The notes under the pieces are model-generated. The model searched no databases. It saw only the letters and a program-made list of their open reading frames with translations, and had not been told where the DNA came from. A program made the translations under genes and the position numbers. Source: Flavobacteriales bacterium UBA952 (GTDB lineage Bacteria; Bacteroidota; Bacteroidia; Flavobacteriales_D; Crocinitomicaceae). Taken from it: a DNA stretch of 64,000 nt. The stretch's first letter is position 1. The number at the start of each line of letters is the position of its first letter. Below, in pieces: positions 35,538 through 43,919 of this stretch. The DNA is taken from NCBI GenBank assembly GCA_002293185.1, contig DBCS01000007.1, forward strand, positions 231-64,230, in the 5' to 3' direction.

Positions 35538-36236
35538 ATGGAAAATAAAGCCGCTGTTCGCAGTAAAAAGAGGTCGCTCTTTGCGTTAACTCTTGTTTTT
35601 GGTCCAGCGCTCATTCTTATTTTCATGGCTACTCGTGGCTGCGACCACCGTTTTAAAACCTTAGCAGACTACGGATTGGTGGATACGCCAACCTTTACTG
35701 TATACAACCACAAAGGCAAGCAACAGCAAACCCTCCAAGATTATCAAGATCAAATCGTTTTAATCAACACACTCCAAACAACATGTCCACACAACTGTGG
35801 GCTCGCCTTTTTTCCGCTGACTCAAAATATTTACAAAGATTTGCGCACCAACAAACGCAAAAAGCTCAAGCAAGTCAGAATGCTCTCTATTGTTGTAGAC
35901 TCTCTCGGGAATCCTGTTTCAGAGCAAGCCCTACTCGACATTCAAGATATGTTGCGAAGCCGTGTAGAAGGGTATGACCCCGAAATTTGGCAATTGGTCA
36001 GCGCCGACCCAAAAATATTCTATAATTTGACCAACAACGGCCAAAAGTTAATCGTGAAGGACACTAAGTATTTCGGCGGTGTTTCCTACAACGAACTGAT
36101 CATGCTCCTCGACAAAAACAATCATTTACGAATGGTGCTCAATGGGCACACAGAAGGAATGATACGAAAAATGAAAGAGCATTTGGCGCTTTTAATCAAA
36201 CAATACGATAAAGAACGTGCTCAAACACAAGATTAG
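35538..36236 (+). CDS. SCO1/SenC-like thioredoxin-fold protein lacking the distal copper histidine
   Basis: 232 residues. One N-terminal membrane helix (about 14-33), then a thioredoxin-like domain with TCPHNCG (C-x3-C) in the SCO copper site. In SCO proteins a conserved His follows about 80-90 residues later in a loop; here the equivalent segment reads YFGGVSYNELIML, without His. The downstream paralog keeps it. So this copy may act as a thiol reductase or a modified copper carrier. It begins 3 bases after the COX4 gene. Confidence 0.75.
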   Translation: MENKAAVRSKKRSLFALTLVFGPALILIFMATRGCDHRFKTLADYGLVDTPTFTVYNHKGKQQQTLQDYQDQIVLINTLQTTCPHNCGLAFFPLTQNIYKDLRTNKRKKLKQVRMLSIVVDSLGNPVSEQALLDIQDMLRSRVEGYDPEIWQLVSADPKIFYNLTNNGQKLIVKDTKYFGGVSYNELIMLLDKNNHLRMVLNGHTEGMIRKMKEHLALLIKQYDKERAQTQD

Positions 36237-36897
36237 TTGGATACTCATCAGTCTTTTCTTAGCATTCGCTTGTACTAATCAAGAACAAAGACGATTACCC
36301 TATTTAGGAAACTATGATATTTCCTATAAAAAGGTGAATGGTCAAACGCTTACTGACACCATTTATCAGCGCATTCCAGCCTTCACCTTCTACAATGAAG
36401 ACTCCGTGGTAGTCAATCATCAGACCTATGCCGGCAAAGTCTGGATCAGCGAGTTCTTTTTTGCAAGTTGTCCGAGTATTTGCCCTATCATGAATACGCA
36501 ACTTAAAAATGTGGACAAATCGTTAGCCGCCTATCAAGACCACATTCAATACTTATCCTTTACAATCGATCCAACAAACGATACGCCTAGTAAGCTAAAA
36601 GCACATAAAAAACAATTAGGTATTACAAGTACCAACTGGGCTTTTTTAACGGGCAATGAATCATTTACACATCAACTAGGCATTGAACACTTCCTTATTT
36701 TTGCCGGAAGAGAAGAAGATGCGCTGGGTGGCTATGCGCATTCCGGCGCATTTACCCTTGTAGACAAAAAAGGATACGTACGTGGTGTATACGAAGTAGT
36801 AAAACCCGATCTTAGCGTCAACAAAAAAGAATTTGAACGGTTAATCAAAGACACCAAAACTCTTATCATTCATGAATACAACTTCCGCCCCGAATAA
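36217..36897 (+). CDS. SCO1/SenC copper chaperone, lipoprotein
   Basis: 226 residues. Signal with lipobox AFAC. The thioredoxin-like domain has the C-x3-C motif FASCPSICP and the distal His in YAHSGAFTLVD, so all three copper ligands are present. It probably delivers copper to the CuA or CuB centre of cytochrome oxidase. It overlaps the upstream paralog by 20 bases and the DUF420 gene by 26, so translation is coupled. Confidence 0.88.
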   Translation: MLKHKISWILISLFLAFACTNQEQRRLPYLGNYDISYKKVNGQTLTDTIYQRIPAFTFYNEDSVVVNHQTYAGKVWISEFFFASCPSICPIMNTQLKNVDKSLAAYQDHIQYLSFTIDPTNDTPSKLKAHKKQLGITSTNWAFLTGNESFTHQLGIEHFLIFAGREEDALGGYAHSGAFTLVDKKGYVRGVYEVVKPDLSVNKKEFERLIKDTKTLIIHEYNFRPE

Positions 36898-37447
36898 AAC
36901 CAACCTCCGCAAATGGATTGTAGCCGTCTCTATTGTCATTCCTATTGCCGTTGCAGCACTATTTGGAATCAAAATTGAAGGGGTCGACTTCTCTTTTTTA
37001 CCACCAATTTACGCTACCATTAACGGCATAACCGCGGCCTTGCTGGTTCTTGCCCTTATTTTTATAAAGCGTGGCAAAATTCAACTACACCAAAAAACGA
37101 TACAAACAGCGCTTGGTTTAAGTGTGCTATTTTTATTGTGCTATGTAGCCTACCACATGACTTCCGATTCTACATTATACGGTGATTTAGACCACAATGG
37201 AAATTTATCGGCAAAAGAACGCGAATTAGTTGGCCCTACCCGAGTTGCTTACGTCATTCTTTTAATTTCTCACATTTTCTTGAGTGTAGCCGTGATTCCT
37301 GTAGTGCTTTTTACATACTTGCATGCTTGGGAAGGCAATTATCAAAAACATAAAAAATTGGCCCGCTTCGCTTTTCCCATTTGGCTATATGTTGCTGTTA
37401 CTGGAGTCATTGTCTTTTTAATGATTTCTCCGTACTACAATCATTGA
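36872..37447 (+). CDS. DUF420 membrane protein with an EF-hand-like loop
   Basis: 191 residues with five helices; the conserved membrane His residues in YVAYHMT, LLISHIFL and YLHAWEG fit DUF420, a family usually found next to SCO in oxidase clusters. Between helices 3 and 4 lies DLDHNGNLSAKE, which matches the 12-residue EF-hand calcium loop at positions 1, 3, 5, 6 and 12. I do not recall such a loop as part of the family. The function of DUF420 is unknown; a role in oxidase or haem maturation is suggested by context. Confidence 0.8.
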   Translation: MNTTSAPNKTNLRKWIVAVSIVIPIAVAALFGIKIEGVDFSFLPPIYATINGITAALLVLALIFIKRGKIQLHQKTIQTALGLSVLFLLCYVAYHMTSDSTLYGDLDHNGNLSAKERELVGPTRVAYVILLISHIFLSVAVIPVVLFTYLHAWEGNYQKHKKLARFAFPIWLYVAVTGVIVFLMISPYYNH

Positions 37448-37485
37448 TTTTTATGTAACTTTCGATACTCATTAACAGTTACTAC

Positions 37486-37911
37486 ATGGCCAATCTCCAT
37501 TTACTCAGCAATCATTTTCCTATACTGGGCTCGTTGTTTGGTGTTCTCTTATTGGTAGTGGCCTTAGTTAAGCCTAATTTGAATACCACACTCAGCGCCT
37601 ACCTCATTCTTTTGGTCAGTGGTTTTGGAGGAATTATCGCTTATTTTACGGGCGAGTCTGCCGAGGAAAGCATAGCGCACTTAAAAGGTATTTCTCATAA
37701 GGTCATTCATATTCACGAAGAAATGGCTGAAAACTCACTGATTTTCATTTTTCTGTTAACCGCCACAGCCGTTGTTGGACTTTGGGCAGAGCGCGCACAA
37801 TGGGAAAGCAAGAAAAAAATCGAACGTTTTGCGCTCATTATAGGCATTATTGCTTTTATTCTTTTTGCATTTACAGGCTACCTAGGTGGGCATATCAGAC
37901 ATGGCGCATAA
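37486..37911 (+). CDS. Four-helix membrane protein of unknown function
   Basis: 141 residues with four helices. It opens HLLSNHFPILGSLFG, and the first loop has YFTGESAEESIAHLKG followed by HKVIHIHEEMAENS. Several His residues near the membrane boundary suggest metal or haem binding, but this is inference. It resembles DUF2231-type proteins. The next gene overlaps it, and the three genes 37486-39905 form one operon. A -7 box with one mismatch, TAACTTTC, lies at 37456-37463. Confidence 0.7.
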   Translation: MANLHLLSNHFPILGSLFGVLLLVVALVKPNLNTTLSAYLILLVSGFGGIIAYFTGESAEESIAHLKGISHKVIHIHEEMAENSLIFIFLLTATAVVGLWAERAQWESKKKIERFALIIGIIAFILFAFTGYLGGHIRHGA

Positions 37912-38344
37912 TACCAATTCAAAACAACTGCGATACGATAAAGCCTATTTACGCTTAGCCGCGAGTTGGGCACTACTTTCTCATTGCAAAAGAAAACAAG
38001 TTGGAGCCATTATTGTCAAAGACGCCATTATTATCTCCGATGGTTACAACGGCACTCCTGCCGGATTTGACAACTGCTGTGAAGACGAGCACCATCAAAC
38101 ACATTGGTACGTCTTACATGCTGAAGCGAACGCTATTTTAAAAGTAGCCCGATCAACTAATAATTGTAAAGACGCCACGCTCTATCTAACACACTCCCCT
38201 TGCAAGGACTGTAGTAAACTTGTCTTGCAATCTGGCATCAAGCGCTTGGTTTATCAAGAGGCCTACAAAGACCTCTCCGGTGTAGAATTTTTGAAATCTG
38301 CTGGTTTAGAAGTTACACAAATTGAAAATATTTCCGATGTCTGA
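37901..38344 (+). CDS. Deoxycytidylate deaminase family protein
   Basis: 147 residues from the ATG at 37901 (an upstream in-frame ATG at 37886 lies deeper in the previous gene). The zinc motifs are clear: HAEANAI and SPCKDC, with the second conserved pocket NCCEDEHHQTHW of dCMP deaminases. It turns dCMP into dUMP for thymidylate synthesis. It is homologous to ComEB, but no competence genes are nearby. It overlaps the upstream gene by 11 bases and the downstream protease by 8. Confidence 0.92.
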   Translation: MAHNTNSKQLRYDKAYLRLAASWALLSHCKRKQVGAIIVKDAIIISDGYNGTPAGFDNCCEDEHHQTHWYVLHAEANAILKVARSTNNCKDATLYLTHSPCKDCSKLVLQSGIKRLVYQEAYKDLSGVEFLKSAGLEVTQIENISDV

Positions 38345-39905
38345 CCAAGGACCTAAACCACTCTATTGGCTTCCGTTTTTAATGACTTTAATTGCGGCTT
38401 TGGGTATCTATGTTGGCAGCGAACTATTCGGTAGCGCTGAGCGCTCAAGCAAGGAGATACAAAAGCTCGAACAAATCTTTCAAGTGCTGGACAACCAGTA
38501 TGTAGACAAAATCAACAAAGAAGAAATCTTCGAAAAAACGATTTCTGAAATGTTGCACCGTCTTGATCCACACAGCAATTATATTTCCGCCAAAAATCTC
38601 AAACTTTTAGACGAACAAACCAATGCGGCATTTGGTGGTATTGGCGTGCGTTTTTTGTTGTTTCGCGACACAATCTGTGTCACGCATGTCAATGCGGCAT
38701 CTCCTGCCTTCCTAGGCGGCTTAAAACGCGGTGATCGCATCATTGCAATCAACAAAAAACCTTCGGTAGGCAAAAACATTAGCAATGACAAAGTAATGGC
38801 CCTGCTTAAAGGAATGCCCAACACTGAAGTAAAGGTCACTATCCTTAGAAAAGGCAAAAAACTACAAAAAACCATCGTTCGCAATACCATTTCAATCGCA
38901 ACGGTACCTGCCTACTACATGATCGACAACCAAACCGGGTATATCCAAATAGCGCAATTCTCACTGCCTACTGCCCAAGAATTTCATCATGCTGCCCTTG
39001 CGCTTCGGGCTAAAGGCATGAAGAGACTACTTCTCGATTTACGCGGAAATGGCGGCGGAACAATGGATGCCGCTATAAAAATCGCAGACGAATTTTTACC
39101 AGATGGCTACCTCATCCTCAGTTCAAAAGGTCTACACAGCCAAGAACAAAAATACCGCTCCACAAGGGAAGGCGTGCTTGAAAAAACCAAAGTGGTCGTA
39201 CTCATAGATGCACAATCGGCTTCTGCTAGTGAAATTCTAGCTGGCGCATTACAAGACAACGACCGCGCCAAGATTGTCGGTAGGCGGTCTTATGGAAAAG
39301 GACTTATTCAGCAAGATAAGCGCTTAAAAGACGGCAGCAACTTACGCATTACAGTTGCGCGCTATTATACGCCATCTGGGCGCTCTATTCAACGTCCTTA
39401 CAAAAAAGGTTATGAAGCGTATCGTCAAGACGAACAGAAGGCTTTTACCGAAGAATACTTTAAAGTGGACTCCAGCATTTTTGTGGACTCTCTAAAATAC
39501 AAAACACGAAAAGGCAGAACAGTTTACGGAGGAGGGGGCATCATGCCAGATATATTTATTGCAGGCGACACCACCGGCCGCTCGTTGTATCTATCTGAAT
39601 TGCAATGGGGAGGCGTGTTTAATGCTTTTGCTTTTGAATACCTCAATAAGGTAAATATCAATTACTCCTTACAAGAATTAATTACCGAATTTAGTATTAC
39701 AGACCAGCTCCTTGAACAATTTACCACTTTTGCTAACAATGAATTCAAGGTCCGTATGCAACGCAATGAATTCTTGCACAGTAAAGAAAATATGAAGCAA
39801 TTGCTCAAGGCAGAAATTGCCCGGCATCTATTCTTGGAAAATGGCTACTATCAGGTCATGAATAACTATGATCCTGAGGTTCAGCGTGCGCTTAAGTGCT
39901 TCTAA
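38337..39905 (+). CDS. C-terminal processing peptidase (S41 family, CtpA/Prc-like)
   Basis: 522 residues from the ATG at 38337. One N-terminal membrane anchor (about 7-25), then a PDZ domain (about 85-165; NAASPAFLGGLKRGDRIIAI) and the S41 protease domain with catalytic Ser in IDAQSASASEIL and Lys in GRRSYGKGLIQQ. About 150 residues of unknown fold follow. It probably trims or degrades envelope proteins in the periplasm. It overlaps the dCMP deaminase gene by 8 bases. Confidence 0.93.
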   Translation: MSDQGPKPLYWLPFLMTLIAALGIYVGSELFGSAERSSKEIQKLEQIFQVLDNQYVDKINKEEIFEKTISEMLHRLDPHSNYISAKNLKLLDEQTNAAFGGIGVRFLLFRDTICVTHVNAASPAFLGGLKRGDRIIAINKKPSVGKNISNDKVMALLKGMPNTEVKVTILRKGKKLQKTIVRNTISIATVPAYYMIDNQTGYIQIAQFSLPTAQEFHHAALALRAKGMKRLLLDLRGNGGGTMDAAIKIADEFLPDGYLILSSKGLHSQEQKYRSTREGVLEKTKVVVLIDAQSASASEILAGALQDNDRAKIVGRRSYGKGLIQQDKRLKDGSNLRITVARYYTPSGRSIQRPYKKGYEAYRQDEQKAFTEEYFKVDSSIFVDSLKYKTRKGRTVYGGGGIMPDIFIAGDTTGRSLYLSELQWGGVFNAFAFEYLNKVNINYSLQELITEFSITDQLLEQFTTFANNEFKVRMQRNEFLHSKENMKQLLKAEIARHLFLENGYYQVMNNYDPEVQRALKCF

Positions 39906-40012
39906 TTTTTACGGTCCGTTAAGAACACAGCAAAAATTATACTCACTATTGCAAACACTGCTGCAACTGCCCACCAAAAATTATTGTCAAATTGAGGTAT
40001 AAGTGGAATCAT
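39902..40012 (-). CDS. 36-residue single-helix membrane microprotein
   Basis: The frame begins MIPLIPQFDNNFWWAVAAV and ends with the basic tail LTDRKN. Residues about 12-31 form one strong membrane helix. A -7-like box AAACTTTG (one mismatch) ends 4 bases before the ATG, the same spacing as at many genes here. Its stop overlaps the CtpA stop convergently by 4 bases. It could be a small subunit or regulator of a membrane complex, for example a respiratory oxidase, but nothing proves this. Confidence 0.5.
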   Translation of the reverse strand: MIPLIPQFDNNFWWAVAAVFAIVSIIFAVFLTDRKN

Positions 40013-40030
40013 ACTGCAAAGTTTAGTTCT

Positions 40031-40120
40031 ATGAATGTAAATGATAAATTCATTCACTCCATATCAAATGAACAAATGCAGTCGATTGGTGAATATGTGT
40101 GGGCGCGCAAAGAACAATAG
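40031..40120 (+). CDS. Possible 29-residue ORF
   Basis: ATG to TAG gives 29 residues with a normal-looking soluble composition, starting MNVNDKFIH and ending EYVWARKEQ. It fills the gap between the microprotein and the secreted protein gene. There is no good promoter box and no recognised family. It may be a chance frame or a gene remnant. Confidence 0.2.
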   Translation: MNVNDKFIHSISNEQMQSIGEYVWARKEQ

Positions 40121-40129
40121 CCTATTTAT

Positions 40130-41251
40130 TCAGCTGGTTTTCACCCAAGTACGTCTATAATTAGGTCCAATTAAAAAATAACTACCCGGCTTTAAATGAC
40201 CTAAATCCTGATGATTTTTACCGAGTTGCCAATCAATGACATTTCTTCCACTCGTGTCAATAAGCTCAAAATCTTTTAATAAGTCTTTTGGAATATAAAG
40301 AATGTGCTCGTGAAAATAGATCGGCGGGGCATTTAATGTTGGGCCGGATGTTAAAGTTGAAAAATCAAACTGGTGGAGCTTAGGAGCTATGGTTAGTATA
40401 GATATGATTTTCTCGCCACTGATAAAACCCTGTGCCGCACCCGAAACACAAATTCCTTCTGTTTGCGCTAAAGTCAGCGTAGAACCCAGTTCTATGCGTT
40501 GGTAATCTCCATCAAAAAAAGAAGTGCTTTGCGAAGCAAAACGATACATAAACGCACTATACAAGCCACCGGGCTCCTTTTTATAGCCCAACAAATACAT
40601 TTGATGCAGCGCCGAGTCTATAGCGGCATCGGTAATTAGGCCATTTACATCAAATGAATCTTGTGCCGACACTACTAGGGTGTCTTGCCAGATGGTCGGC
40701 AAAACGTAATGCTTTGTCCAGAGATTTTCCCAATTTTTAGTAAACAAGTGCAAAGAATCTTGCCAATAAAACAGAGCTTCACAATCAAAATTATGCGCAT
40801 TCATTTGTAATCCAGTAGTTGGCTGACCTGCCAATTTAAAAGATTGTTTTTGCGAAGAAAGTACCGTGTTGGTCGTGATTAATTCTTCTTTGGGAATAAC
40901 GTAGATATCGAGTGCTGTTCTGGTGCCCATGTTATTGCCTACATCGGCTATAAACAAATGTGCGCTGTTTTGGGTCATGGCTTCCCAGTCTTGATTTTGC
41001 GCATTAGACACCGTCCAGCTGTGTACATGGCTGCCATCTGATGAAAGCAGCGCATGAACCGCAGGGGTGTTTCCGCTGTCATTAATAGAATAGATTGTAT
41101 CGTTTAAGAAAACCAAGCCTGAAGATTCATTGTATGGAGCAGAAAGGTTAGCAACAAAAATTGGTGCATAATTAATGGTTCCTAAATCTATCCCTTGCGC
41201 TAGTAAAAATATGGGAGAGAAAAATAGAAGTAGGCCAAGCGAATGTCTCAT
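40130..41251 (-). CDS. Secreted protein with a probable type IX sorting tail, unknown function
   Basis: 373 residues from the ATG at 41251, which overlaps the upstream stop as ATGA; a longer frame from 41272 would spoil the signal peptide MRHSLGLLLFFSPIFLLAQ. The body has beta-propeller-like stretches (ESSGLVFLNDTIYSINDSG, DWEAMTQNSAHLFIADVGN). The C-terminus (FELIDTSGRNVIDW, LKPGSYFLIG) resembles a short type A sorting domain. It is probably secreted through the type IX system. Its substrate or partner is unknown. Confidence 0.7.
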   Translation of the reverse strand: MRHSLGLLLFFSPIFLLAQGIDLGTINYAPIFVANLSAPYNESSGLVFLNDTIYSINDSGNTPAVHALLSSDGSHVHSWTVSNAQNQDWEAMTQNSAHLFIADVGNNMGTRTALDIYVIPKEELITTNTVLSSQKQSFKLAGQPTTGLQMNAHNFDCEALFYWQDSLHLFTKNWENLWTKHYVLPTIWQDTLVVSAQDSFDVNGLITDAAIDSALHQMYLLGYKKEPGGLYSAFMYRFASQSTSFFDGDYQRIELGSTLTLAQTEGICVSGAAQGFISGEKIISILTIAPKLHQFDFSTLTSGPTLNAPPIYFHEHILYIPKDLLKDFELIDTSGRNVIDWQLGKNHQDLGHLKPGSYFLIGPNYRRTWVKTS

Positions 41252-42105
41252 CCTATAAGCTTGTCTGACCAATCAGTTGCCTCTTCATTGCTAATTAAGC
41301 CTAAGTCTAGTAAAGAGCGGACCGTTTTTTCGAGAACTTCTTGGTCTAAAGTTGTTGTTGTTGCCCATTCTGTTTGATTTAACCACTCCTCTACTTCGTT
41401 TTTTTTAAGGGCATAACGCCACGCCAGCACCTCCGCTGCATCAGTTGAATTTTTAAGTTGTGCCGCGCGTTCTTGCACAATTGTCAAAACCTCTTGAAGA
41501 AGCGCTGCTTCTGAATGCAAGATGTCGGATCTAACTGCAATTACAAAACAGGGCCAAGGCGTATAAACCTCGCCGATACGCCTGCATTTGGCTTGATCGA
41601 CAAATGGCTGGGTTGTGTACTTTTCCCATAAAAATCCTTCTGCCTCGCCATGATTCAAGGACCAAAGGCCACCATAAACGTCGCCCACCACATTAAAAGA
41701 CAAGGCGCTTGGCTCCCAACCTTCTCGCTGGGCCAATACAAAACTCATCAAATGTGACCCAGAACCCTCTCTCGAAATGGCAAATGTAGCGCCGTCAAGA
41801 TCAGATAGTTTATGAATAGCTTGATTTGCCGGCACATGCACTCCCCAACACAAAGGGCTCTGTACATAAACCGAAATGAGCTTAGCGTCCAAGCCCTTGA
41901 GAATTGCGCGTGTAATTCCTTCTGTCAACAATACGGCAATGTCTAGAGATCCGGCTTGAAGTCCTTTGATCATTTGTCCGGTACCGCCTGTCATGTCCGA
42001 CCAATGAAGTTCTATTCCTGCAGCTTTAAATTTACCCTCCTCTATGGCGAGTCTCCAAGGCAGATTGAAATGTTCGGGCACGCCGCCAATTTTAAATCTT
42101 TTCAT
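41248..42105 (-). CDS. Orphan substrate-binding-like protein (NMT1/THI5 or SsuA-like), no signal peptide
   Basis: 285 residues with the type 2 periplasmic-binding fold pattern of the NMT1/THI5 and SsuA group: FNLPWRLAIEEGKFKAAGIEL, GGTGQMIKGLQAGSLDIAV, DGATFAISREGSGSH. The start MKRFKIGGVPEHF shows no signal peptide, so the protein is cytoplasmic, and no ABC permease or import ATPase is nearby. It overlaps the exporter gene upstream and the secreted protein gene downstream by 4 bases each. It could be a cytoplasmic enzyme or sensor using the binding fold, as THI5 is. Confidence 0.72.
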   Translation of the reverse strand: MKRFKIGGVPEHFNLPWRLAIEEGKFKAAGIELHWSDMTGGTGQMIKGLQAGSLDIAVLLTEGITRAILKGLDAKLISVYVQSPLCWGVHVPANQAIHKLSDLDGATFAISREGSGSHLMSFVLAQREGWEPSALSFNVVGDVYGGLWSLNHGEAEGFLWEKYTTQPFVDQAKCRRIGEVYTPWPCFVIAVRSDILHSEAALLQEVLTIVQERAAQLKNSTDAAEVLAWRYALKKNEVEEWLNQTEWATTTTLDQEVLEKTVRSLLDLGLISNEEATDWSDKLIG

Positions 42106-43865
42106 GCTTCCTGATTGAAATATTGCCTGTCGGACAAATTCTTGTAATGACCGCCTAAAGCTAGCAATTCGCCATGAGTGCCCTGCTCAATGATGCGGCC
42201 TTTTTCCATTACGATAATACGATCGGCTCGCCGAATAGTTGACAAACGATGGGCAATAACAATAGAGGTTCTGCCGGCCGTTAATTTTTCAGTTGCCCGC
42301 TGTATCATGAGTTCACTTTCGCTATCTACACTCGAGGTAGCTTCGTCCAAAATCAATAAAGAAGGCTGATAAACATAGGCCCGAATAAAAGCCAATAGCT
42401 GGCGTTGTCCGGTAGATAGCGTGCCTCCTCTTTCGCCTATTTTGTGTGCATATTGCTCCGGCAAGGCGCTGATAAAATCATGCGCGCCAACTTCTTTTGC
42501 CGCCTTCACAACTTGTTCATAGGTGATGGCGGGGTCACCGAGTGTAATGTTATTCAATATAGTGTCTGAAAACAAAAAAACATCTTGCAATACAATTGCA
42601 ATATTTTTGCGCAAGGTTTGGAGCTGAATGGTTTCTATGGGCACCTCTCCTATTAAAATTTGACCTGACTGGTGCTCGTAAAAACGACCCAACAAGTTAA
42701 CTAATGTTGTTTTGCCTGAGCCTGTAGCGCCCACAATTGCAACCGTTTGACCATAGCCAATTGTTAAGTTTAAGTCCGAAATAACGGGCTGGCCTTCCAC
42801 ATATGAGAAATTGACCCCTTTAAAATGTAAGCTCTGATTAAAATCTATGTTTGTTTGGTTTCCTTTGCCCTGAACATCAGTTTGTTCGTCAAGGACTGCA
42901 AAAATGCGTTCCGCCCTAACAGTTCCCCGCTGTAATATGTTGAATTTATCAGCCAGCATTCTGATGGGTCGATACAACTGACTAATCCAAAATACAAAGG
43001 CAAATAATTCGCCAAACATATTTTGAATTTGTGCATCCGTTTTTCCTTCAGCTTGTAAGGCCCCCCATACGAGAAGTGCGGCTATAGACAAAGAACTCAG
43101 TAATTCTACAACCGGGAAAAAGATAGAGTTGGCCCAAACCGCTTTGATATGGGCGGCTCTGTGCTCTGCGTTAATTTGATTAAAGTGCCCCGCCTCTTGT
43201 TCTTGACGATTAAACAACTGAACAAGGCTCATGCCGGTAAGCCTTTCTTGCACAAATGTATTGAGTTTGGTGACGGCCTGTCTTTCTTGCTGAAAAGACG
43301 TTTTCATGGAACGCGCAAAGATCCGCGTAGCAAAAATTAAAATAGGCACAGGAAGTAAGGTCATGAGCGCCAACTGCCAATCTGTTAAGAACATAAAAGT
43401 GACAATAAGTACCAAGGACAATAAATCGGCAGCGATATCCATCATGCCAGAAGAAAAAACCTCGGTGATGGCCTCCATATCAGACACAACTCTAGTCACC
43501 ATTGCGCCGACCGGATTTTTATCGAAATATGCCACCCTGAGTTTCATAAAATGCCGGATTACTTTTTGACGAAGATCACGAATTACGGACTGTGCAAGTA
43601 GGTTCGAAAAGTAGGTACCCAACACTTGTAAGATGGCCTCTGTTAATAGCATCGCCAGAACGAGCAATGATCCCAAAAGAAGCATGTTTGGATCTTTGTC
43701 TTTTAATAGATAGCGGTCGATAATTTGACCGATGACATAAGGCCGAGAGGGCGATAGCACGGCCAACAAAATTGTTGCGCCGACAGCTACAATTAGGTAT
43801 TTTTTATAGGGCTTGGCAAAGGCGAAAAGGCGTTTGAACAAGGAATATTGTAGCTTTTGACTCAT
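42102..43865 (-). CDS. ABC exporter with fused membrane and ATPase domains (MsbA-like)
   Basis: 587 residues: six helices in the first 310 residues, then the ATPase with Walker A GATGSGKTTLV, signature LSTGQRQLLAF, Walker B LLILDEATSSVD and the switch His in IVIAHRLSTI. The signature has T in place of the usual G (LSTGQ for LSGGQ), which occurs in this exporter subgroup. It probably acts as a homodimer or heterodimer moving lipids or drugs out. It is divergent from prs, with its own promoter. Confidence 0.9.
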   Translation of the reverse strand: MSQKLQYSLFKRLFAFAKPYKKYLIVAVGATILLAVLSPSRPYVIGQIIDRYLLKDKDPNMLLLGSLLVLAMLLTEAILQVLGTYFSNLLAQSVIRDLRQKVIRHFMKLRVAYFDKNPVGAMVTRVVSDMEAITEVFSSGMMDIAADLLSLVLIVTFMFLTDWQLALMTLLPVPILIFATRIFARSMKTSFQQERQAVTKLNTFVQERLTGMSLVQLFNRQEQEAGHFNQINAEHRAAHIKAVWANSIFFPVVELLSSLSIAALLVWGALQAEGKTDAQIQNMFGELFAFVFWISQLYRPIRMLADKFNILQRGTVRAERIFAVLDEQTDVQGKGNQTNIDFNQSLHFKGVNFSYVEGQPVISDLNLTIGYGQTVAIVGATGSGKTTLVNLLGRFYEHQSGQILIGEVPIETIQLQTLRKNIAIVLQDVFLFSDTILNNITLGDPAITYEQVVKAAKEVGAHDFISALPEQYAHKIGERGGTLSTGQRQLLAFIRAYVYQPSLLILDEATSSVDSESELMIQRATEKLTAGRTSIVIAHRLSTIRRADRIIVMEKGRIIEQGTHGELLALGGHYKNLSDRQYFNQEA

Positions 43866-43872
43866 TGTGTTA

Positions 43873-43880
43873 CAAAATTA
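43873..43880 (-). promoter_or_regulatory. Promoter -7 box TAATTTTG of the ABC exporter operon
   Basis: A perfect minus-strand TAnnTTTG box ending 7 bases before the ATG at 43865. It lies back to back with the prs promoter box at 43894. Confidence 0.6.
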
Positions 43881-43893
43881 GTTCTTAATTCCT

Positions 43894-43901
43894 TACCTTT
43901 G
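43894..43901 (+). promoter_or_regulatory. prs promoter -7 box TACCTTTG
   Basis: A perfect box located 18 bases before the GTG start proposed at 43920. It excludes the in-frame ATG at 43857, which lies upstream of the promoter. Confidence 0.65.
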
Positions 43902-43919
43902 CATCCAATTTTAAGTATC

